Of a stretch of DNA of 21,569 nucleotides, positions 15,835 to 21,569 are shown in pieces; the first letter of the stretch is position 1, and the number at the start of each line of letters is the position of its first letter. The DNA is taken from assembly GCA_050872545.1 (NCBI GenBank), contig JBNMHA010000040.1, forward strand, positions 1 to 21,569, given 5' to 3'. The DNA is from RGIG8597 sp050872545. GTDB taxonomy: Bacteria > Spirochaetota > GWE2-31-10. Below the pieces are notes generated by a model. That model saw nothing but the letters and a program-made list of their open reading frames with translations. It was not told the DNA's origin and did no database searches. A program made the translations under genes and the position numbers.

Positions 15835-17598
15835 ATGAACAAGAAATGGCTTTTTTTGATTCCGGCAGCAATGATACTTGCCGGATGTGCGGTTGAACGA
15901 CTGAACAATGTGATTTCAAAAGGAACGGACGGCATGGCTTCACCAAGTTGGGATGTAGATTTTGACGTACCGCTCGGAAAAGTTGAAGCGCAGCTTTCTA
16001 AAATTGATGAAGTAAACAAAATGCTTAATAACTTGAAATTTACAGACCAAAAATCTATCGCAAACAATAAAAATGCACTGATTTACGTTAAGATTGACGA
16101 TATGGAAATCAACGGCAGTGATTTTAACAACATTGATGAAAATGTGAAAAAAGCGGTAGGTTCCGATTCTGTTCTGACTTGGCCGCTTCCTGTGGAAAAA
16201 ATGAAGTCGCCTGAAATAAAAGATACATCCATACCTACAATTAAACTTGATTTGGATGATGACAACATTCAGGATATGATGCTTACAAAATTACAATCAA
16301 AAGACGGAAGCTTGAAAATAAAGCTGAAAATGCAGTTTGAAGATTTGCTCGGAAATTTAAGAGATGCGACAAGAGACGACTATTTCGATGATAACGGAAA
16401 ACCTTATATTGCGATAGAAGATGTTACCGACGATTATTCGATACAAATTGGAGATAAAAAATTCTCCTTTAAAGAAGGCGTTTACGAAGGTGACAGACTT
16501 GTTTTTGAAACAAAAAATTTTTTAACCGATTACAATAACCCGGTTACTCCGACAAAAGCTTGGCTAAAAGATGGAAACGGAAATTTTGTTTACGAAGATG
16601 ACGGAGTAACTCATAAACTTGACGACGTGAATTTTGAGTACAGAGTTTTCATTCCTGACGGAGCATTGAAAATTTACGGAAAAAGTTTTTCCGTTATCGA
16701 AAACGTTCTGGCTGATTATACGGAAACAAGCAGCGGTTCCCGTTCTGTAATGACTCGCAGCCGCAGTTCCGGACTAACTTCCGAAGAAATAAAAGCAAGG
16801 CTCCGAACATCTGGCGGAAATGTGACCGTTTTTGAAACAATGCTCAGCGAGGACGGCGTAACGCTTGAAGATGTTGCGTCGGCGTATAACGGCAATCTTG
16901 AAGATGTACTCACAGATTCCGGTTTGACTATAAAAGACATTATGACAAGCGAAGTTATTGCATCGGAAGAAAATATAGAAACTCTAGGAAAAGAAGACGG
17001 CGGATTCGGACTGTATAAACTTTTTGAGGAAACAACTCTCGGTGAAATCAACAAAGCCGGTAATTTAAAGTCGCTTGCAAATTTCTGTAAGTTCCACGAA
17101 AAAAAAGCTGTTAAGAGCATAAAGTTTAACTTTGAAGTAGAAGTGGATTTGGGAGATTCATTTATTATCACGGCAGAATTTATAAAGGATTATGAAATTA
17201 CCGTTAATACAGAAGAATCTTTACCATTGTCCAAACTCGACAAAATTCTGGAAAACGGTACATTGGCAGCCGATATTTCACATAATTTTATGTGCGAGAT
17301 GAAACTTAAAAATCCTAAAATCGGCAACAAAGTAATGACTGTTTCCGGAATTAAATCTGTCGAAGACGGATATTATGCGATTCCGGAAAAACCTTGCCGC
17401 ATTTTATTTGACCTGAATGAAATGCCGTCAGAGGACGGCGGCGCAGAATTGGCACTTCTTATTCCGAAGGATAAAACTGTTAATATAGCTTTAAACCCTA
17501 CAAAAGAAACCGATTTGTGGATTGACATGGTTTTAGGTGCAAACGGAACATTAAAAGTTTCTGTTGATGAAATCAGTAATTTGCTCGGAGGTGAGTAA
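15835..17598 (+). CDS. Large predicted lipoprotein of unknown function, paired with an outer-membrane barrel
   Basis: A 587-aa protein with a short signal peptide and lipobox L-A-G-C (acylated C18). After a short spacer comes SPSWDVDFDVPLGK (36-49), a motif I associate with envelope proteins of treponemes and similar bacteria, without known function. The body is beta-rich and acidic with many short Asp/Gly turns, like stacked sheet or barrel-side domains. A Ser/Arg linker (298-312) and an acidic helical insert (about 313-415, with GVTLEDV and GLTIKDI) interrupt it before beta structure resumes near 427. No enzyme motif is seen. The stop TAA shares its last base with the ATG of the following barrel gene, and GGAGGTGA in its final codons is that gene's ribosome site. 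A role as partner of the barrel is inferred from this coupling only. Confidence 0.75.
   Translation: MNKKWLFLIPAAMILAGCAVERLNNVISKGTDGMASPSWDVDFDVPLGKVEAQLSKIDEVNKMLNNLKFTDQKSIANNKNALIYVKIDDMEINGSDFNNIDENVKKAVGSDSVLTWPLPVEKMKSPEIKDTSIPTIKLDLDDDNIQDMMLTKLQSKDGSLKIKLKMQFEDLLGNLRDATRDDYFDDNGKPYIAIEDVTDDYSIQIGDKKFSFKEGVYEGDRLVFETKNFLTDYNNPVTPTKAWLKDGNGNFVYEDDGVTHKLDDVNFEYRVFIPDGALKIYGKSFSVIENVLADYTETSSGSRSVMTRSRSSGLTSEEIKARLRTSGGNVTVFETMLSEDGVTLEDVASAYNGNLEDVLTDSGLTIKDIMTSEVIASEENIETLGKEDGGFGLYKLFEETTLGEINKAGNLKSLANFCKFHEKKAVKSIKFNFEVEVDLGDSFIITAEFIKDYEITVNTEESLPLSKLDKILENGTLAADISHNFMCEMKLKNPKIGNKVMTVSGIKSVEDGYYAIPEKPCRILFDLNEMPSEDGGAELALLIPKDKTVNIALNPTKETDLWIDMVLGANGTLKVSVDEISNLLGGE
17587..17594 (+). 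promoter_or_regulatory. Full-length Shine-Dalgarno for the barrel gene, inside the lipoprotein codons
   Basis: GGAGGTGA pairs with nearly the whole anti-SD of 16S rRNA and sits 6 nt (from GGAGG) before the ATG at 17598. It encodes the lipoprotein's last Gly-Gly-Glu, so translation of the two genes is linked and the barrel may be initiated strongly. Confidence 0.8.
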
Positions 17599-19274
17599 TG
17601 AGAAAACATTTATTTTTCATTCTATTCGGAATATTATTTACTACAGCTTTAAATGCGCAGTTCTATTCCGATTCGGCACGCAGTACTGCAATGAATGGGG
17701 CGCACAGTGCCGCAAGTTTAGACGGTTTTGAATCAATGATGTTCAATCCGGCCGGTCTTGCTGCCGGCAAATCCGTTTTCGGACTGCATATTTTAGGCAC
17801 GCTGGGAATGAATGTTTATTCCAACAGCTTTAATTTAACTACTGCCATAGAAATAATGGAACAACTACAGGCGGGAGATGGCGATATTGAACATTTTATT
17901 GCAAATATGCGCAAACAGAATCTTAATACCGGTATACAAGCCGGCTTCCAAATGAATTATAATTTCTTCAAATTCTTTTTCCAGACAAAATATTTTTCAT
18001 TAGGAGTTTCGGATACGCTGAAAGCACGTGCAAGAATGTTTATCGGCGATGATTTGTTTTCTACCGTATTTGATGAAGTAGACTTGAACAGAAAGCAGAG
18101 TTTGGGAACAATCGGAGCTGATTTAATCGTGTATAACGATTTAAGCTCAACATTTTCAATGTATTTGTGGATGTTGGAGCGCAAGACTCCGTTTCGTGGT
18201 TTTTATGTAGGCGGTGGTGTTCACCAGTATACACCGATAATTCATTCATCTGCAAATCTTTCCGGTAAGTTGGAAAAAGGTTCTCTTAATTCAAAGGTTG
18301 ATGTAAGTCAGGTCGATGCAAATTTGTATACTTATAATATGGAATTGGATGGTAAAGTAAACATTGCTTCTCCGGCTGCTTTGTATTGGAATAAGTCCGG
18401 AATACCAATTGTTCAGGATTTTAGTAAAGGCGCAGGTATTCCGTTCGGGCTTGGTTTTGATTTAGGGCTTATAATAGATTTCAACAAATGGGTTCGCGCT
18501 GGTTTCAGTGTAACCGATTTGGGGTTTATGATGGCTCCTTCCACAGAATTTGAAATAAACAAAACTGTAAATATAGACTTGCAGGATATGGAAAGTGTCG
18601 GTAACGAATTCTCTAAAATACGTGATGATTTCAAAAGCGGCGGAATTGGAGGAACAGAGGCAATTTTGGCTCCGTTAGCTATGAGATTAGGTGCGACATT
18701 AACACCTTATTCAAATCGTTTTATCGAACTGGAATGCCCGATAACTTTTACGCTTACAGACTTTGACCTTATTGTATTAGGTTTCTTACCTACATTCGGC
18801 GTTTCTTCCGGTGTGGAATTCACTGTCAAAGCCGGAATATTCCGTATGCCTTTATGGACTTCACTCGGTTATTTTACATCATCGGGCATTTCAGTAGGTT
18901 TCGGAGGCGGATTGCATATAGGTGTTTGTCATCTTGATTTGGGAATTCGCGGATTGGAATCCCTGATGGCTCCGTCAAGCAGTTCGGCTTGGGGACGAGA
19001 TGTCGCTTTTACGGCTCAGCTGTCTTTTCAATTAAACAAGAAAACCGAAAAGCAGGCTAAAAAATCAAAATTAAAAAAAGCAATGAGAAAAGCTGCACGC
19101 AAATCTTCTCCGAAAGCTGTAAAAGTGCAGGTTGACGGAAGTACTGCAAATATTCAGGCGGAAGAAAGTGCGGCTCCGGAAACTGATAATGCTGCAGAAC
19201 AACCGCAAACAGAAATTAATGAAACAACTTTAGATTCACAGGAATCAGAAGAAAAAATTATGCTGATGCAATAA
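17598..19274 (+). CDS. Outer-membrane beta-barrel protein, FadL/UPF0164-like
   Basis: A 558-aa protein with a signal peptide (hydrophobic 5-18, cleavage after A20). The mature start STAMNGAHSAASLDG...FNPAGLA (29-54) is the hallmark of FadL/PorV-type barrels and of the treponemal UPF0164 family. Many amphipathic strands with aromatic girdles and Gly turns follow, and the last strand appears to end near AQLSFQLN (about 473-480). FadL-type proteins carry hydrophobic molecules across the outer membrane; substrate here is unknown. After the barrel comes a 78-residue tail, first Lys/Arg-rich (481-510), then acidic and Gln/Ala/Thr-rich (521-555), which is unusual since barrels normally end in the membrane. 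It is translated coupled to the upstream lipoprotein, and a strong hairpin follows 20 nt after the stop. Confidence 0.75.
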   Translation: MRKHLFFILFGILFTTALNAQFYSDSARSTAMNGAHSAASLDGFESMMFNPAGLAAGKSVFGLHILGTLGMNVYSNSFNLTTAIEIMEQLQAGDGDIEHFIANMRKQNLNTGIQAGFQMNYNFFKFFFQTKYFSLGVSDTLKARARMFIGDDLFSTVFDEVDLNRKQSLGTIGADLIVYNDLSSTFSMYLWMLERKTPFRGFYVGGGVHQYTPIIHSSANLSGKLEKGSLNSKVDVSQVDANLYTYNMELDGKVNIASPAALYWNKSGIPIVQDFSKGAGIPFGLGFDLGLIIDFNKWVRAGFSVTDLGFMMAPSTEFEINKTVNIDLQDMESVGNEFSKIRDDFKSGGIGGTEAILAPLAMRLGATLTPYSNRFIELECPITFTLTDFDLIVLGFLPTFGVSSGVEFTVKAGIFRMPLWTSLGYFTSSGISVGFGGGLHIGVCHLDLGIRGLESLMAPSSSSAWGRDVAFTAQLSFQLNKKTEKQAKKSKLKKAMRKAARKSSPKAVKVQVDGSTANIQAEESAAPETDNAAEQPQTEINETTLDSQESEEKIMLMQ

Positions 19275-19294
19275 TCGATAAAACTTGCATATTT

Positions 19295-19348
19295 GCCGTT
19301 TTATATGTCATACAATTTTGTATCGAGACATATAGAGCGGCATTTTTT
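19295..19348 (+). terminator. Rho-independent terminator after the barrel gene
   Basis: A 15-bp stem (19295-19309 with 19327-19341) that includes two G-U pairs, with an inner 6-bp hairpin (ATACAA/TTGTAT) in the loop, followed by seven T. It ends the plus-strand run of glycosyltransferase and envelope genes. Confidence 0.85.
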
Positions 19349-19407
19349 TATTGAATAAGGAAAGAAATCTTGTTAAAACATTTAAAATTATTCTAAAGAG
19401 GAAAAAT

Positions 19408-19884
19408 ATGTCAATGAATGAAGCTGCAAAACGTCCTGACTGGGACAATTATTTTTTGGATATTGCGCGAGTTGTGGCAGAAAGAGCATCTTGTTTGCGA
19501 AATAAAGTAGGTGCGGTTATTGTCAATGATAAAGATATTATAAGTACAGGATACAACGGCGCTCCGAGTTATCAGAAGAATTGTCTTGAAATCGGCAGCT
19601 GTTACCGTAACGAACACAATATAACTTCCGGTACGTGCTTGGAACAATGTCGGGCAGTCGGAAGTCATGCAGAGTCCAACGCAATCAGTTTAGCTGCAAG
19701 GAATGGGCATTCTACATTCGGAGCAACAATTTATATTACCGGTCATTACTTTTGCTGCAACCAATGCAAAGCTTTGATTGCAAATGCCGCAATTAAACGT
19801 GTTTTGCTGGAAGACCCAAAAGGAAACATTCATGAGTTTTTTCCGGAACGTGATTGGATAATTCACCCGATAGATGAAAAATAA
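19408..19884 (+). CDS. dCMP deaminase-like protein (cytidine/deoxycytidylate deaminase family)
   Basis: A 158-aa zinc enzyme of the ComEB/dCMP deaminase type, which would make dUMP from dCMP for dTMP synthesis. The zinc site is H87-A88-E89 in SHAESNA, with cysteines C117 and C120. GYNGAP (48-53) and the Cys-rich region 59-81 (NCLEIGSC, CLEQC) fit dCMP deaminases, which often bind a second metal or effector there. The usual Pro before the first zinc cysteine (P-C-x-x-C) is a Cys here (C116-C117-N-Q-C120). The ATG at 19408 was chosen for its AGAGG; a TTG at 19351 would add 19 atypical basic residues and overlaps the tail of the preceding terminator. The amidohydrolase gene starts 12 nt later. 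A different deaminase substrate cannot be excluded. Confidence 0.85.
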   Translation: MSMNEAAKRPDWDNYFLDIARVVAERASCLRNKVGAVIVNDKDIISTGYNGAPSYQKNCLEIGSCYRNEHNITSGTCLEQCRAVGSHAESNAISLAARNGHSTFGATIYITGHYFCCNQCKALIANAAIKRVLLEDPKGNIHEFFPERDWIIHPIDEK

Positions 19885-19896
19885 ACGGAGGAAATT

Positions 19897-20694
19897 ATGA
19901 AGATTGTGGATATTCATTCGCATACATTCCCGGATTCGATTGCTGAGAGAGCTATTTCAAAACTGGAAAAATCTTCCGGCTGCAAGGCAATAGGCAGCGG
20001 ACTTCAAAAAGATTTGCTGCTTTCCATGCAGGCAAGCGACGTTGATATTTCAGTAGTGGCTCCGGTCGCTACATCGCCTAATTCTCATAGTATTAACTTA
20101 AAAAGCATTGCCGCTCGTGAAAAATTTGGTGACTTGCTTTATTTTCTTGGAGCACTTCACCCGGAAACACCTGATATTCCTGAAGAGATTGCTTTTCTGA
20201 AAGAAAACGGTTTTTGCGGTGTAAAACTTCATCCGGATTATCAGAATTTCTTTGTAGATGATGTGAAAATGTTCCCGATTTATGAAGAACTGGAGCGGCA
20301 GGGAATGTTTTTGTTGCTTCATTGCGGCGAAGATGTAAGCTTTCGTAATTCCGGCAGAGGAAATCCATCGCGAACTGCTACTGTTCTGAAAAATTTTCCG
20401 GAATTAAAAATTATAGCGGCACATTTGGGCGGATATTTGCGCTGGAATGAAACGTTGGAATATCTTGCAGGTTTTCCAAATATTTGGTTGGACACTGCAT
20501 ATTGCGCTTTTAAGCCGGAGCCGCAGATTATGCAGAAAATTATCGACACATTCGGGACAGATAAAATTTTGTTCGGCAGCGACTGGCCTTGGATGGAACA
20601 GAAAAAAAGTATTGATTACATTAAAAATCTTCCTATTACAGAAGTGCAGAAAGGCAACATTCTCGGCGGTAATGCACTGAAATTCTTTCAATAA
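19897..20694 (+). CDS. Amidohydrolase-2 family metal-dependent hydrolase
   Basis: A 265-aa TIM-barrel protein of the ACMSD/amidohydrolase-related superfamily. The metal ligands are visible: H7-x-H9 (DIHSHT), H142 (LLHCGE), H176 (AAHLGG) and D229 (FGSDWPW); K110 and H112 in GVKLHP fit the family pattern. There is no signal peptide, so it is cytoplasmic. Members hydrolyse or decarboxylate small carboxylates, and the substrate cannot be deduced. GGAGG precedes the ATG and the gene follows the deaminase by 12 nt. A related enzyme on the other strand converges on it. It ends just before a hairpin. Confidence 0.85.
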   Translation: MKIVDIHSHTFPDSIAERAISKLEKSSGCKAIGSGLQKDLLLSMQASDVDISVVAPVATSPNSHSINLKSIAAREKFGDLLYFLGALHPETPDIPEEIAFLKENGFCGVKLHPDYQNFFVDDVKMFPIYEELERQGMFLLLHCGEDVSFRNSGRGNPSRTATVLKNFPELKIIAAHLGGYLRWNETLEYLAGFPNIWLDTAYCAFKPEPQIMQKIIDTFGTDKILFGSDWPWMEQKKSIDYIKNLPITEVQKGNILGGNALKFFQ

Positions 20695-20701
20695 TAAAAA
20701 T

Positions 20702-20750
20702 GGCTGCTGTTAATTACTTCAATCGGAACAGCAATTAACGACAGCCTTAT
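20702..20750. terminator. Shared terminator between converging amidohydrolase genes
   Basis: Arms 20702-20715 and 20733-20746 pair over 14 positions with one mismatch (C-A) and one G-U, loop 17 nt. TTATTTT follows on the plus strand. On the minus strand the A-run before 20702 gives a T-rich tail. A competing 6-bp stem (20706-20711 with 20727-20732) is possible within it. Confidence 0.7.
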
Positions 20751-20766
20751 TTTCATCTACTATTAT

Positions 20767-21564
20767 TTATTCTTCACTAAGGAAAAGCCGAGCAGCTGTG
20801 TTGTAGAAATAATCATCTGCGACATTAGGCATTAAATCGTCAATTGTTTGCATTATTCCTCGGTAATATTTGAAGTGATCCGGACCGTCAATCGGCAGAT
20901 CGGAACCAAACATTACGCGGTTTTTTATGCTGCTGCGAAGTGCTTTTACAGTTACGTCCATTGGGCACCAAGCTGTATCACAGTAAAGAGTAGCGTCTTT
21001 TTTTGTAATGGAATTGGCTATCATTTCTATGGTAAATTCGCAGTTTCCCATTAAATTTATATGATAAAGAACAATCGGAACTTTAGGATGACGCTTTGCC
21101 AGCATATAAATTTTCATTGGATCAGAAGTACCCGGCGCACTGTGGAAAACACACGGCAGATTATTCGCTTCTGCAATTTCTATAAATGGATCATATTGGG
21201 AATCATTCGCATCAATTCCTATCAGAAACGGATGAAATTTTAATGCGGTAAATTTGTATTCCTTTAAAACTTTCTCAATGTCATCAGGAGAAGATTTTCC
21301 GACTTGGCAGATTGCCGCAGCGTACAAAGTTCCTTCATTTTTCTTGCACATCTTAATTGTCTGTCGGTTTGCTTCCAATCCAGAAATTAGCGGCGCAGCT
21401 CCCTCGACATGATTTTCTGTTTCCAGTCCGGAAAGATTGGAAATCAGCAGCTTGGATATATTTTCCTTCTTCATAATATCAAGAATGAGTTCGTCACAAT
21501 TTATGCGGTCCGGCCAATAGCCGTTGTGACCATGTATATCAAATATTTTTCTGTCAATAATCAT
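20767..21564 (-). CDS. Second amidohydrolase-2 family metal-dependent hydrolase
   Basis: A 265-aa TIM-barrel hydrolase related to its convergent neighbour: H11-x-H13 (DIHGHN), K109-F-H111 (LKFHP), H141 (VFHSAPG), H168 (LYHINLMG) and D222 (FGSDLP) line up with the neighbour's metal site. Sequence between the motifs is well diverged, so this is an old paralogue and not a recent duplication. No signal peptide. The ATG at 21564 fits the family start (IIDRKIFDIHGH), but only 5 nt lie upstream in the window, so the ribosome site cannot be seen and a longer N-terminus cannot be excluded. Substrate unknown. Confidence 0.82.
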   Translation of the reverse strand: MIIDRKIFDIHGHNGYWPDRINCDELILDIMKKENISKLLISNLSGLETENHVEGAAPLISGLEANRQTIKMCKKNEGTLYAAAICQVGKSSPDDIEKVLKEYKFTALKFHPFLIGIDANDSQYDPFIEIAEANNLPCVFHSAPGTSDPMKIYMLAKRHPKVPIVLYHINLMGNCEFTIEMIANSITKKDATLYCDTAWCPMDVTVKALRSSIKNRVMFGSDLPIDGPDHFKYYRGIMQTIDDLMPNVADDYFYNTAARLFLSEE

Positions 21565-21569
21565 AATTC

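Noticed and set aside
16716..17171. A 151-aa minus-strand frame inside the lipoprotein gene
   Set aside because: It is an antisense shadow rich in Ser, Val and Pro, without ribosome site or family resemblance.

Overview
The window is AT-rich, densely coded DNA from a Gram-negative-type bacterium, most likely a spirochaete close to Treponema. The grounds are: two lipoproteins with short signal peptides (one with the loose lipobox I-F-G-C), a FadL/UPF0164-like outer-membrane barrel with the NPAGLA signature, a MurE whose diamino-acid pocket is neither DAP-type nor classical Lys-type (Treponema peptidoglycan contains ornithine), a Bpt/ATE aminoacyl-protein transferase, and a CheR-CheB pair. The genus is inference; no rRNA, tRNA, CRISPR array, transposase or phage gene is visible.

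Layout. (1) Positions 181-7029, minus strand: a tightly packed row read right to left. It holds a 97-aa unknown, a 228-aa exported unknown, a 493-aa lipoprotein, leucyl aminopeptidase, bpt, murE and a maltose/galactoside-type O-acetyltransferase. Two joints are 4-base overlaps and most other gaps are 5-11 nt. Only the gap before the lipoprotein is about 100 nt. (2) 7137-9070, plus strand: cheR-cheB, divergent from block 1 and closed by a strong hairpin at 9106-9135. (3) 9118-12396, minus strand: a REC-x-REC response regulator, an FchA/FTCD-C-like one-carbon enzyme and asnS. The last codons of asnS form one arm of the shared terminator. (4) 12536-19274, plus strand: a GT4 glycosyltransferase fused to a large beta-propeller-like C-terminal half, an overlapping GT2 glycosyltransferase, a 587-aa lipoprotein and an outer-membrane barrel protein, closed by a long hairpin at 19295-19348. 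(5) 19408-20694, plus strand: a dCMP-deaminase-like enzyme and an amidohydrolase. A second amidohydrolase on the minus strand (20767-21564) converges on it across a shared hairpin.

Functional themes are the cell envelope (MurE, the glycosyltransferases, lipoproteins, barrel), signalling (CheR/CheB, response regulator), protein turnover (Bpt, PepA) and housekeeping (AsnRS, deaminase, one-carbon enzyme). Most of this is ordinary chromosomal content. The parts least explained by known families are the GT4-propeller fusion, the lipoprotein/barrel pair with its odd insert and charged tail, the two unknowns plus lipoprotein at 4471-7029, and the middle domain of the response regulator. I see no defence island or mobile element, and I do not claim a new system beyond these candidates.
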